Source: Alteromonadaceae bacterium XY-R5
Lineage (GTDB): Bacteria; Pseudomonadota; Gammaproteobacteria; Enterobacterales; Alteromonadaceae
NCBI GenBank assembly: GCA_001660395.1
Contig: LXWE01000001.1
Span: 434,001 to 498,000, forward strand
Reading direction: 5' to 3'
Length of the DNA stretch: 64,000 nt
Below the pieces are notes generated by a model. That model searched no databases and was not told the origin of the DNA. It worked only from the letters and a program-made list of their open reading frames with translations. Positions 1-7,595 of this stretch are shown here, one piece after another. How positions within the stretch are numbered: the stretch's first letter is position 1; every line of letters begins with the position of its first letter. The translations under genes were made by a program, and so were the position numbers.

Positions 1-295
1 ATTGCGAACCCACTTTACTGTAATCTAGTTTATATTCTTTGCCATTCAGCAATTGTACGAATAACAAAGTTTTTTCGTCGCCAAAGACATCACCACTGGT
101 TACGTCAACAAGTTCCATGTCCATTAATTTGGCTTCCCGTTTATTGTCCGGGATTTTTCCTTCGTATTCTTTGATGCCTTTATGTGTTACCAGTACAGCT
201 GGATTGTCATCACCATTGATAATTAAAAGGTCATATTTTCTGACCTTGTGAATCAACGTGTTGCGACCACTGGTAAGATAAGGTCTCTCAGTCAT
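1..295 (-). CDS. Partial hypothetical protein (98 codons, C-terminus cut by window edge)
   Basis: Reading the minus strand from the ATG at 293-295, the frame stays open for 98 codons and runs off the left edge of the window. The protein begins MTERPYLTSGRNTLIH and is rich in charged residues, with no signal peptide or membrane segment in the visible part. A good ribosome binding site (GAGAGGA) lies just upstream of the ATG. I do not recognise the family. It is transcribed away from the tRNA gene and belongs to the chromosomal flank rather than the element. The open frame, start and binding site make it a credible gene, but its function is unknown. Confidence 0.6.
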   Translation of the reverse strand, partial: MTERPYLTSGRNTLIHKVRKYDLLIINGDDNPAVLVTHKGIKEYEGKIPDNKREAKLMDMELVDVTSGDVFGDEKTLLFVQLLNGKEYKLDYSKVGSQ

Positions 296-574
296 ATTCC
301 TCTCCACTGCGGACTCTTGATGTCCCTACCTCGAATATTGTTTTATAAACAGGAAGATAACAAAAATTCTAAGGTGACGCACCAGAATATTACAAATGCG
401 CGCCAACTCGTCTTAGTTAAGCTTAAATTCAATATAGTTCAAGGAGATAACCGATATTCTTGATAGAGTAAAAACAAACTCTTAGTGATGTGATACAGCC
501 CAATACAAACCACAATGCCTACCCGGCGAACGAATATTTTTTACGCAAACAACAACAACTTAACATCAATAGTA

Positions 575-603
575 ATGACAAGACTTTAAAAACTCCTTAT
601 ACT
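575..603 (+). promoter_or_regulatory. Promoter of the tRNA-Ile2 gene
   Basis: A -35 box ATGACA (575-580) is followed after exactly 17 bases by a -10 box TATACT (598-603); each matches the sigma-70 consensus at five of six positions. The bases just after the -10 box are GC-rich (CGACGCG), as in stringently controlled stable RNA promoters. The tRNA begins 43 bases further on. The rest of the gap from 296 to 574 is AT-rich and shows nothing else I can name. Confidence 0.6.
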
Positions 604-646
604 TCGACGCGTTTTTCGGCTCCTGGCTGCAAAACATTTCAAAAAT

Positions 647-723
647 GGCCCTATAGCTCAGTTGGTTAGAGCACACGACTCATAATCGTTAGGTCCCTGG
701 TTCAAGTCCAGGTGGGGCCACCA
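647..723 (+). tRNA. tRNA-Ile2 (anticodon CAT, expected to be lysidine-modified)
   Basis: The 77-base sequence folds as a complete cloverleaf: acceptor GGCCCTA pairs with TGGGGCC, the D arm is GCTC/GAGC, the T arm is CCTGG-TTCAAGT-CCAGG, and CCA is encoded. The anticodon CAT is at 681-683. The GGCCC acceptor and the CGACTCATAATCG anticodon arm match the minor isoleucine tRNA of other gammaproteobacteria (E. coli ileX) better than elongator or initiator tRNA-Met. TilS would convert the CAU anticodon to read AUA. The 27:43 position is a C-T mismatch. The 3' end is the proposed integration site of the element. Confidence 0.88.
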
Positions 724-2239
724 TTTCATTATCATGACCGTCAATCCTTCTTAAAAGCCTGAATGGCTCTGCGATTGGGGCGGTTCTATAACCCTCGTTT
801 CTGACGTAGGGGATCAATCCATTAAAAGCCAATTTAGCGACAGTTCTTTTATCAGCAAATCGCTCTGAAGACCATAATTTCCGCGGGTTTGCGAGAAATT
901 CAAAAGCGGTTCTATAAATATCATCAAAGTCTGGTAGGCGTGTACCGCACTTTGCGATTTTTTCCACCAAAACTTGCTTGTCACGTTCCAAGTCCTTGAT
1001 CCGGTTCTCTCCAGCTTTGACCAAAGTTGGACTATCTGAACAAAAAATTTTGTCGAGTGTTTGTGCAATAACTTTATCCAAATCGGCCATTTCTTTCTTC
1101 AAAGCATCGGCTTCTTCCTGATAACGTACCTCTCGTAGCTTCCATTGGTCTTTAAAAATGTCATACGCTAGATTGGCTACACTCTTGGTGGGATGAAGTG
1201 CCCCTAGCAATTTTTCAAAGTCACCTTCAATCTTTGCTTTAGCAATTACCTTACCGTACATCTCACATCCCTTTTGCTGACAGAAGTAATAGGGATAATA
1301 CTGACTTCTTCCTTTAGTCCAGCCCGCTGTCATGGGCTTTTCACAACATGCACACCCCACGAAACCTCTTAGCGGAAAATCTTTGTGCAAATCTTTCCTG
1401 GCAGGCGCATGAGAATGCCCTTTTACTTGGTTCTGAATTGCTTGATAGGTTTCGTAGCTAATTAAGGGTTGATGCTTAGCGGGAATATCGTGCAGCCCCC
1501 AATTGGGTAAATTAATCCTGGCGGCATAAAGCGACTTTTTAAGCATATCGCTTACCGTTTGAAAATTAACTCTTCCTTGAGGGGTTCGAGGGAATACCGA
1601 AAAGCCTTCAAAAAATCGCTTCAATTCAGTCTGAGAGGCGAAACGTCCGGAGGCATAGCCTTCCAGTCCCTCCTTAACAATAGAGGCAAGAGGCTCACAT
1701 GGCACCATGATTTTACCATGCTCTGGAAGTTCGGTGTATTCATAGCCAATTGGAGCGCGGCTGACCCAATATCCATTCATAGCCCTTGCACGCATTCTAT
1801 TGCGGGTTTGCTCTGCATTCTTCTCGCGCTGATGACCGGCAACATTAGCAAGTAACAACTCTATAAAACGACTATCTGAATCATCCCCAAATTCAATTGA
1901 CGGACTTTCTAGCAACGCGCCAGTATTGCTTACAGCTTTGCGTAATTGAATATGCGTTTCAACATCCCGCGCTAAGCGAGAAATGTCATCAATGATGACG
2001 ATAAAACGCTCGCGCTTTTTGTGTTTCTGTAAATACTCCAGCATTGCCAACATTTGCGGGCGATCCATAAGCTTACCCGTTACACCACGTTCATGATAAA
2101 CCGCAACTACTTCATAACCTTTATTAACGGCAAACTCTCGGCAGCGAGTCTCTTGAGACTCTAGTCCGTGTCCGTCTCTGACCTGTTTCATATCTGAAAC
2201 ACGGCAATAAATGATGGCCTTTTGCATTTCATTGTTCAT
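689..2239 (-). CDS. Large serine recombinase (integrase of the element)
   Basis: This 516-residue protein has the layout of large serine recombinases. An N-terminal resolvase domain (about 1-155) carries the nucleophile motif YCRVS (Ser15) and IIDDISRLARD. A recombinase domain follows (about 160-290), then a zinc ribbon with CACC and CQQKGC cysteines near 295-330, then a coiled coil near 355-440. The start ATG has AAGGA eight bases upstream and overlaps the stop of the preceding small gene. The last eleven residues (MVAPPGLEPGT) are translated mostly from the antisense of the tRNA 3' end, so the frame crosses the attachment site. It most likely integrates and excises the element. Serine integrases using tRNA genes are less common than tyrosine integrases. 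Confidence 0.9.
   Translation of the reverse strand: MNNEMQKAIIYCRVSDMKQVRDGHGLESQETRCREFAVNKGYEVVAVYHERGVTGKLMDRPQMLAMLEYLQKHKKRERFIVIIDDISRLARDVETHIQLRKAVSNTGALLESPSIEFGDDSDSRFIELLLANVAGHQREKNAEQTRNRMRARAMNGYWVSRAPIGYEYTELPEHGKIMVPCEPLASIVKEGLEGYASGRFASQTELKRFFEGFSVFPRTPQGRVNFQTVSDMLKKSLYAARINLPNWGLHDIPAKHQPLISYETYQAIQNQVKGHSHAPARKDLHKDFPLRGFVGCACCEKPMTAGWTKGRSQYYPYYFCQQKGCEMYGKVIAKAKIEGDFEKLLGALHPTKSVANLAYDIFKDQWKLREVRYQEEADALKKEMADLDKVIAQTLDKIFCSDSPTLVKAGENRIKDLERDKQVLVEKIAKCGTRLPDFDDIYRTAFEFLANPRKLWSSERFADKRTVAKLAFNGLIPYVRNEGYRTAPIAEPFRLLRRIDGHDNEMVAPPGLEPGT
718..726. other. Candidate attL core at the tRNA 3' end
   Basis: The nine bases CCACCATTT span the last bases of the tRNA and its CCA end. 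The same nine bases recur at 37815-37823, just where island-like sequence gives way to core genes. Serine recombinases need only a short shared core, so a 9-base repeat is compatible with the enzyme encoded next door. The core assignment is inference. Confidence 0.45.
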
Positions 2240-2490
2240 GCACTTTTCCTTCCCTCGATTGCGTTGTCATTAGCAGCATCTGCCCTTTCTAAGAATCCAC
2301 TAGAAAGGCCTCCTTTTGAAAGTGTTAAATCATGTTTTCCACAAGAAAGCTGAACTGCATGTATACCAAACGCTTGCTCTACTTGGCTTTGCATGATCTG
2401 ATAAACAATCCTGATTATTTCTAATTTCCTTTGCTTTGAAAGTTTTGCACCATCAAGGTGATGCAAATATTTCTCGTACACACTATTCAT
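2236..2490 (-). CDS. Small hypothetical protein co-transcribed with the integrase
   Basis: The frame is open from 2505, but the ATG at 2490 is preferred because GAAGGGG lies six bases before it, giving an 84-residue protein that begins MNSVYEKYLHHLDG. The stop codon overlaps the integrase ATG (ATGA type), so the two are probably translationally coupled. The protein is small, mostly helical in appearance, and has no signal or membrane segment. It could help regulate or direct the recombinase, as small partners of integrases often do, but I recognise no family and this role is a guess from position. Confidence 0.7.
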   Translation of the reverse strand: MNSVYEKYLHHLDGAKLSKQRKLEIIRIVYQIMQSQVEQAFGIHAVQLSCGKHDLTLSKGGLSSGFLERADAANDNAIEGRKSA

Positions 2491-2505
2491 ATCTGGCCCC
2501 TTCAT

Positions 2506-2634
2506 CTCATTTTTTGCAAATTAAGGCCTTATAACAAGTTAATCATTTGAGGCTGGGAAAAGTGGCTCCATCCGATTTCCCAAAAAGAAATAATTTTCCA
2601 ATTAGTCTTGGCAGTCTCAAACCTAGGAGCAGCC
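2506..2634. other. Putative oriT region upstream of the mobilization genes
   Basis: This gap separates the integrase operon from the divergently transcribed mobC-like and relaxase genes, the usual place for oriT. It contains a 7-bp inverted repeat, TGGGAAA at 2554-2560 and TTTCCCA at 2576-2582, and a short palindrome AAGGCCTT near 2523-2530. I cannot identify a nic site. The call rests mainly on position. Confidence 0.35.
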
Positions 2635-3000
2635 ATGAACACGCCTCAAAGCAAGCCCTTTTCCGTCAGATTGACACAAGATGAATGGGATGAATTAGAA
2701 AGCGTTAGCCAGCAGTCCAATTTATCCATGGGCGAGTATTTGCGCCGCAATGGCCTTCCTAACGAGAAAAGGCATGAGCGCAAAACCATTGCCCGCGTCA
2801 TTAAGAACAATAAAAAAGAACTTGCGCAACTTATAGGGCAATTGGGACAAGTCGCAAATGATTTGCGCCCCATTAATGATGCTATTCAAGAGAGATGCTT
2901 CTCCATAAGCGATGAGAAGGTGTTCACGATGATACAAGCTGCAGCAGACCTGCGGGTCATTAGAAATGAAGCAATTAAGGTATTGGGTCTGAAAGCTTAG
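2635..3000 (+). CDS. MobC-like mobilization accessory protein
   Basis: The preferred start is the ATG at 2635, preceded by AGGAG at five bases; the frame is open from a TTG at 2608. The 121-residue protein has an N-terminal ribbon-helix-helix type segment (PFSVRLTQDEWDELESVS, then MGEYLRRNGL) followed by a helical part ending in NEAIKVLGLK. This matches small MobC/MbeC-type proteins that bind oriT and help the relaxase form the relaxosome. The relaxase gene begins three bases after its stop, so the two form an operon. The family call is from pattern and context. Confidence 0.75.
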   Translation: MNTPQSKPFSVRLTQDEWDELESVSQQSNLSMGEYLRRNGLPNEKRHERKTIARVIKNNKKELAQLIGQLGQVANDLRPINDAIQERCFSISDEKVFTMIQAAADLRVIRNEAIKVLGLKA

Positions 3001-3003
3001 AAC

Positions 3004-4287
3004 ATGATCATAAAAGCCTCACAAAGAGGCTTTGCCGCCAATTTGGCAAAGCACCTTCTTAATGGACATGAGAATGAAAAAGTCGAAGTACATAAGGTTC
3101 AGGGCTTTGTGGCGCAAGATCTAATGGACGCATTACAAGAATCACATGCAAAAAGCCTTGGTACGAAATGCAGCCAACATCTTTTCTCAGTGTCCTTTAA
3201 TCCTCCCCAAGAACAGGAAGTCACAACTGAACAATTTGAAAAGGCTATTACAAAAGCTGGGCAAATAATGGGGCTTAATAACCAGCCTCATGCCATCGTA
3301 TTTCACGAGAAAAACGGCAGACGGCACGCGCATTGCGTATGGTGCAGAATTGATACGCATGACATTAAAGCAATCCCTCTGCCCTATTACAAAAACAAGA
3401 TGGCTGAGCTGTCTAAGAACTTATACCTTGAGCATAACTGGAACTTACCAAAAGGACATATTGATAGAGCTCTCAGCAATCCGTTGAATTTTTCACTCAA
3501 AGAATGGCAACAAGCCAAACGCCTCGGAGATGATCCAAAGATCATTAAACAGTGCCTGCAAGAATGCTGGAATGCTTCTGGAAACCGAGATGCCTTTGAA
3601 AACGCAATACAGCAACACGGATTTTACCTCGCAAAAGGAAACAGACGCGCTTTTGTAGCGGTTGATTGGCGTGGAGAGATATATTCACTATCAAGAGCGA
3701 CCGGGGTTAAAGCAAAAGAGCTTTCACAACGCTTAGGTGATCCGAGTTTACTTCCCGATATTGAACAATGTAAGTCGTTGTTAGACCAAAGACTCATTAA
3801 ACGTTATCAATCCTTTAGAACGGAGGTTGAAGATAAATATCGTATGAGAGTTTTGCCTATACAAAGGGCTAAAGACAACCTTCTGGAGCGCCATAGAATT
3901 GATATGGACAAAATGAAAGCGGCCCAATGTGAACGCCAAGATGCAGAAAGGAATTTACGTTTACAGCGCTTTTCACAAGGCATCAAGGGCCTATGGGAAC
4001 GCATGACCGGACGCTATAAAAAAATTCAGGAACACAATGCTCTCGAATCATATCAATCCTATCAACGAGATCAGAAAGAACGCGACAAACTGATCTTCAG
4101 GCAGTTACAAGAACGTCAAGTTATTCAAAATAAACTAAACTCGCTTCATTTTTCGGAACAACAAGATCTGGCGAAAATACGCCACGCCGTGTTCTCAAAG
4201 CTACCTGATCACCAGTTACAAATTTTAGAGCTATCTCAAATGAAAAATGAAAATCCTAAACCAGAATACATTTCGTTATCACTTTAA
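3004..4287 (+). CDS. Relaxase / mobilization nuclease
   Basis: This 427-residue protein carries the histidine motif of relaxases, HAIVFHEKNGRRHAHCVW (about residues 96-113), where the spaced histidines coordinate the metal needed for nicking at oriT. The N-terminus (MIIKASQRGFAANLAKHLLN) resembles the RGG/DLA-type start of relaxase/mobilization nuclease domain proteins, probably of the MOBP group. The second half is highly charged and coiled-coil-like, typical of relaxase C-terminal regions that contact the transfer machinery. It follows the MobC-like gene directly. It would nick and lead the element's DNA into a recipient with the VirD4-like protein at 28604-30241. Confidence 0.87.
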   Translation: MIIKASQRGFAANLAKHLLNGHENEKVEVHKVQGFVAQDLMDALQESHAKSLGTKCSQHLFSVSFNPPQEQEVTTEQFEKAITKAGQIMGLNNQPHAIVFHEKNGRRHAHCVWCRIDTHDIKAIPLPYYKNKMAELSKNLYLEHNWNLPKGHIDRALSNPLNFSLKEWQQAKRLGDDPKIIKQCLQECWNASGNRDAFENAIQQHGFYLAKGNRRAFVAVDWRGEIYSLSRATGVKAKELSQRLGDPSLLPDIEQCKSLLDQRLIKRYQSFRTEVEDKYRMRVLPIQRAKDNLLERHRIDMDKMKAAQCERQDAERNLRLQRFSQGIKGLWERMTGRYKKIQEHNALESYQSYQRDQKERDKLIFRQLQERQVIQNKLNSLHFSEQQDLAKIRHAVFSKLPDHQLQILELSQMKNENPKPEYISLSL

Positions 4288-4290
4288 GTT

Positions 4291-5064
4291 TCATATACGA
4301 ATAGTTTGATACGGAAAAGATCCTAATTGAGATAAAAGATAAATACAAAACACCACAACTACCATTTTTATTATTGTAGTAACAGGTAACCTAATACAGC
4401 CAAGCACGTAATTCGTCAGTGGGAAATGAGTTGAAGTTATCTGAATAAACAGAAATCGTCGATTTCGCTCCTCTATTCTGCCCTTGGCCCATTTTGCCAC
4501 TTTCACTTTCCTATCAGGACTAAATAAGCACTCAACAAGAAGGGTAAATAAAGGAATTGCGTAATTAAATATACAAACCGCTAACAGTAACAATAGAAAA
4601 ACTAATTTTAATTTATGACTTTCATCGTCTCCAATGAGGTAGTCACCCACTTTAATTTCAGGATTCAATGCTTGGATTGACCAAATACCTAACCCGATAG
4701 CACCTAACGTTAGAGATAATAAATAATCCTTTCGATGGGCATGTGTTTTCTTAACTGTTTCAGATTGTTGTTCCCATACTAAATAGAAACGCATTCCGAA
4801 GTACAATAAAAGTGCGACCAAAATAATTGGAATGGCATCCGGAGAATTTACCGATATGCAAAGATTTGAGAAGGACTTTGCTACAGGCTCGCATTTATCC
4901 GTTTTTCCTACAGAAATCCCTAAGATTTCCCATATTGATAATACTGCCGCAAGCAACATAAACCACCGTCTGGTCCGATAGTACATATCTGAAGGATGTT
5001 CATGCGCTTTCTGCTCTAACTTTGTCCTGAATTTGGTCATAGTTCCACGAAAGTAGCTGTCCAC
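4291..5064 (-). CDS. Multi-pass membrane protein of unknown function
   Basis: The 257-residue protein has about five hydrophobic segments (near residues 35-50, 77-95, 115-130, 150-175 and 225-245) separated by charged loops, including a basic stretch KVKVAKWAKGRIEERNRR. It starts at a GTG at 5064; an ATG at 5040 is an equally possible start and neither has a strong binding site. It lies convergent to the relaxase, only three bases from its stop. I recognise no family. Its place between mobilization genes suggests an element function, but nothing in the sequence shows which. Confidence 0.6.
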   Translation of the reverse strand: MDSYFRGTMTKFRTKLEQKAHEHPSDMYYRTRRWFMLLAAVLSIWEILGISVGKTDKCEPVAKSFSNLCISVNSPDAIPIILVALLLYFGMRFYLVWEQQSETVKKTHAHRKDYLLSLTLGAIGLGIWSIQALNPEIKVGDYLIGDDESHKLKLVFLLLLLAVCIFNYAIPLFTLLVECLFSPDRKVKVAKWAKGRIEERNRRFLFIQITSTHFPLTNYVLGCIRLPVTTIIKMVVVVFCIYLLSQLGSFPYQTIRI

Positions 5065-5153
5065 AAAGATTTAGTGATATTACCCATGATTAAAATATTT
5101 ACCACACCAATCACATTTTGACTCTGTTAACCTTTTTACTGTATGTTGAATAG

Positions 5154-5969
5154 GTGGATAAATATACAACTATAACCATGGATGGTGGGTTGATGGGCAG
5201 TGATATTGAAAAACAGTTAGAACAAGATCGTATTGATTACGGCAATGAACTAGCGGGTCGAGAAGTTGGCCGCATACACCGCTTTATCTCCAGCGATAAT
5301 CCTAATTCGCCTTCAGGCCAAGAAAAGCAGCGCCGCAAACAAGAATATACCGACATGCTTGCTTATTTGCTTGCCAATGATCCACTTTACGCAAAGCTTT
5401 ATTTTGAAGTAGAAGATAACCTTAATCAGGCACAGGATGCTGTTGATGCTGCGCGCGCGGAGATAACATCACAGCTCGCTCTATCAAATGCCCATATTCA
5501 AGATATGGAAGAAAATGCTACACGCCTGAACGATGGCACGCGCGTATTTCTTGATAAAAATGCGCAAATTTACACGCAGTCAGGCCAAAGGCTCGCCCCT
5601 GAACATATGCAGGGCATTGAGATTGATCACGATGCACCGAGCTGGGAAGCCTACACAGCTGAGCGTGAAAAAGCAGCACTTTGCTCCCAACAACTTGTCG
5701 AATTAGATGTCTATCAACGCGATACCCTTAATGTTGTTCGCGCCCGATTAAATGATGATGAAAATCCACCGCTGATGGATGAATTGAAAGATTTACAACA
5801 AGCGCTTCAAGATAAAATGCCACCATCTGTAAAATTAAAAATGGAGACAGGTTTAGTTGAACATGGTTTTAGCAATGAAATAAGTAACGGCGTGTTTAAC
5901 GACATCACACCAGAACAAAATTCAGACATAAACAGCACAAAACCAAATTTCTCCCCCCTCACTCTTTAG
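5154..5969 (+). CDS. Hypothetical acidic coiled-coil protein in the mobilization region
   Basis: The product is up to 271 residues, acidic and rich in Gln, Asp and Asn, with helical stretches near 85-125 (DNLNQAQDAVDAARAEI) and 185-225. It has no signal peptide or membrane segment, so it should be cytoplasmic. The start is uncertain: GTG at 5154, ATG at 5178 and ATG at 5193 are all in frame, and GGTGGG shortly before 5193 makes MGSDIEKQLEQ plausible. A central DGTRVFLDKNAQIYTQSGQRL-like patch may be a small beta module. It is divergent from the membrane gene at 5064. Family and function are unknown. Confidence 0.65.
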   Translation: MDKYTTITMDGGLMGSDIEKQLEQDRIDYGNELAGREVGRIHRFISSDNPNSPSGQEKQRRKQEYTDMLAYLLANDPLYAKLYFEVEDNLNQAQDAVDAARAEITSQLALSNAHIQDMEENATRLNDGTRVFLDKNAQIYTQSGQRLAPEHMQGIEIDHDAPSWEAYTAEREKAALCSQQLVELDVYQRDTLNVVRARLNDDENPPLMDELKDLQQALQDKMPPSVKLKMETGLVEHGFSNEISNGVFNDITPEQNSDINSTKPNFSPLTL

Positions 5970-6285
5970 TAAATACATGACAATCTCGCCTTAATAATGC
6001 GATTACAACTGTTGTCGGAGAGTAGTCAGGATAGTTCTTAAAGCTTTCTAAAAGCTGGGCCTGCCTCTGCTCTCGATGATCAAAATACCACCTCCAAACA
6101 CAATCTGACTGCTCTTGCCCATATTGGGTTGAGGCTAGATGGGCCAAAGATGTATAAGAGCCAGCGTACCACCATGATTTCTCAGCATCAGAGTATTTTA
6201 TAAATTCGCTATTTTTCAATGGCTCAGAAATTACGGGAAGAGATGCCATCGCAACGAAACACACTATCGCCTTAAACATCACCAA
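5959..6285 (-). CDS. Small secreted protein, possibly Rap1a/Tai-like
   Basis: The 108-residue protein starts with a short signal peptide (MVMFKAIVCFVAMASLPVIS) followed by a mature part of about 85 residues with two cysteines (SDCVWRWYFD and RRDCHVF) that could form one disulfide. The pattern of a small periplasmic protein with aromatic residues, a buried Cys and a TTVVIALL helix loosely recalls Rap1a/Tai immunity-type proteins, but the match is weak. Its start overlaps the end of the upstream membrane gene by 14 bases, so they form an operon. The tail overlaps the stop of the plus-strand gene at 5969. Confidence 0.6.
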   Translation of the reverse strand: MVMFKAIVCFVAMASLPVISEPLKNSEFIKYSDAEKSWWYAGSYTSLAHLASTQYGQEQSDCVWRWYFDHREQRQAQLLESFKNYPDYSPTTVVIALLRRDCHVFTKE

Positions 6286-6595
6286 GCCCTCCTTCTGGCA
6301 CGATATACACGTAAGCCATGCTCTCTTTTACTGGCGGCATGATTATCACCTGCTCAAATATCGCGTGAAAAAAGGCTTGCCTCGCAATAATGACAACTAT
6401 CACTAAGGCCACCAGGATTAGACGATACACTACATGCTCAATCACATAGCCTGTCCATAACCCAATGACGCCCCCTATCATTCCGCCAATAAAATCGCCT
6501 ATCGCCATGCCATAAAATGCCCCAACCGCACCACCAACAAAGGCAAATACCCCGCCAAGTGGCCCTTTGGTAGGATCTGTATTATTCCCCGCCAT
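6272..6595 (-). CDS. Small glycine-rich membrane protein
   Basis: The ATG at 6595 has AAGGAG six bases upstream and gives a 107-residue protein. It contains a glycine-rich hydrophobic stretch (GGVFAFVGGAVGAFYGMAIG, then DFIGGMIGGVIGLWTGYV) that could form one or two helices like a glycine-zipper membrane protein, then another hydrophobic segment LILVALVIVVIIA. It overlaps the following secreted-protein gene by 14 bases. Glycine-zipper membrane proteins include lysis and channel-forming proteins, but nothing here decides. Function unknown. Confidence 0.65.
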   Translation of the reverse strand: MAGNNTDPTKGPLGGVFAFVGGAVGAFYGMAIGDFIGGMIGGVIGLWTGYVIEHVVYRLILVALVIVVIIARQAFFHAIFEQVIIMPPVKESMAYVYIVPEGGLGDV

Positions 6596-6641
6596 CACAC
6601 GCTCCTTAAAGGCTCATCTCACCCATAAAGGGCATACCAAG

Positions 6642-7313
6642 TTACAAAGTAACTTGGTGCCCATTGACCGACGAATTGCGCTTACGCCAAAGCATCATCA
6701 GTAATGCACATGCAAACAGTGCGGCTGACGAAGGCGCTGGTACATCATTCGTTATTTCACTGCGCTCAGAAGAGAGTGACCAAATAGCAGAAATAGAATT
6801 TTCCCCATCAGCGGCATTTCCTGAACTGCCCGTCAAAGACCATCCGTTATAGATATAATCCGTATACCCGCCCGAGCCTGCAGCGTTTTGAGCCACTGCG
6901 GCATTGATTGCATCTGTGCTAGTAAATGACCATGCTGTCAAAAATACACAGCGCGCAGCATCCTCGCAGCCATAAGTCAGCGTTGGATCACTGTCAAAAA
7001 GGCCTTCCGCCACATCAACAAATACATAATCCAGCAACGCATAGGCAAAAGCCTGGGCTTGTACCAATGTTGTTGTGATAAAATCATCAGCCGATGAATA
7101 CAAGCCTAATAGCGCTTCATCGACGAATGACACATCATAGAGAATGCCATCCACCTCGACATTCAATGCCCCTAAGAGCTGACCGTCATCACTGATATCA
7201 AGCAAAGTACTCCCCGAGCCAGTCGAGATGAGTGTGGCTTGAGCCGTGCCAGCCATAAGTAATGTTGCTGCTATCAGAGCTTTAAACGCTCCATTAACCC
7301 ATTTTGTTTTCAT
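6642..7313 (-). CDS. PEP-CTERM-type exported protein next to an invertible segment
   Basis: The 223-residue protein has a clear signal peptide (cut after about ATLLMAGTAQA), a low-complexity Asp/Ser/Ala-rich mature region, and a C-terminal sorting signal from about residue 191: VPAPSSAALFACALLMMLWR followed by basic residues. That is the tripartite PEP-CTERM layout (motif, transmembrane helix, basic tail) recognised by exosortase. A tail of about ten residues after the basic cluster is slightly longer than usual. AAGGGA precedes the ATG. The proposed inversion site 1 begins 91 bases upstream, so its transcription may be phase-variable. No exosortase gene is in the window. Confidence 0.75.
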   Translation of the reverse strand: MKTKWVNGAFKALIAATLLMAGTAQATLISTGSGSTLLDISDDGQLLGALNVEVDGILYDVSFVDEALLGLYSSADDFITTTLVQAQAFAYALLDYVFVDVAEGLFDSDPTLTYGCEDAARCVFLTAWSFTSTDAINAAVAQNAAGSGGYTDYIYNGWSLTGSSGNAADGENSISAIWSLSSERSEITNDVPAPSSAALFACALLMMLWRKRNSSVNGHQVTL

Positions 7314-7403
7314 ATCGTTCCCTTATTCCATTGAAAAGACGCCATCCACACATAAGTGGCTGGTGAACACCGAAAATACGGGCTTAAAGACGAAGGGTGG
7401 TTT

Positions 7404-7429
7404 AAGACAAAAAGGAACCTTTTTGGTAG
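7404..7429 (+). repeat. Recombination site 1 (Hin/Gin-like), central dinucleotide AA
   Basis: The site consists of a 12-bp half AAGACAAAAAGG (7404-7415), a central AA (7416-7417) and an opposite half CCTTTTTGGTAG (7418-7429). This is the layout of 26-bp crossover sites used by serine invertases, where an asymmetric central dinucleotide sets site polarity. It shares 21 consecutive bases with the reverse complement of site 2. The assignment as a crossover site is inference. Confidence 0.65.
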
Positions 7430-7547
7430 ATTCGGGTAAGGATTAAATTCCTGATGTGCTGATTGAGTTGTACGGCTTGCGATACAGGGCTTTCGTGGCG
7501 TTGGCTAGTCTGCTTGAGGCAGTAATTCAGGCTCAGACAAAAAGGTT
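7416..7547. other. Candidate invertible DNA segment (about 130 bp) between two inverted crossover sites
   Basis: The segment is bounded by the central dinucleotides of the two sites. It lies between the PEP-CTERM gene (leftward, start 7313) and the invertase gene (rightward, start 7596), and holds no open frame. An invertible promoter element is the usual content of such a segment. I looked for sigma-70 boxes on both strands and found only weak ones, for example TTTAAT on the minus strand at 7442-7447 without a good -35, so the promoter remains unproven. Confidence 0.55.
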
Positions 7548-7559
7548 CCTTTTTGTCTA
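7534..7559 (-). repeat. Recombination site 2 (Hin/Gin-like), central dinucleotide TT
   Basis: The half CAGACAAAAAGG (7534-7545), a central TT (7546-7547) and the half CCTTTTTGTCTA (7548-7559) form a site with a perfect 11-bp inverted repeat around the TT. Read on the minus strand, the centre is AA, so the site points opposite to site 1; two sites in this arrangement give inversion, not deletion. It ends 36 bases before the invertase start codon. It has no T-run, so it is not a terminator. Confidence 0.65.
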
Positions 7560-7595
7560 ACATGAGAAGGAAATCTTTTTAAACGAAAGGATTGG

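Noticed and set aside
39-463. Two plus-strand frames (39-251 and 248-463) at the left edge
   Set aside because: The first is antisense to the better-supported minus-strand gene ending at 295; the second has no convincing start or protein character.
647-723. tRNA-Met instead of tRNA-Ile2
   Set aside because: The CAT anticodon alone allows both, but the GGCCC acceptor and CGACTCATAATCG arm fit the minor isoleucine tRNA better.
7246-7446. 66-codon plus-strand frame upstream of the invertase
   Set aside because: It overlaps the PEP-CTERM signal peptide in antisense and crosses recombination site 1; no binding site.
7535-7558. Perfect 11-bp inverted repeat as a terminator
   Set aside because: The loop is only two bases, there is no T-run, and a second diverged copy lies 130 bp away, which fits a recombination site.
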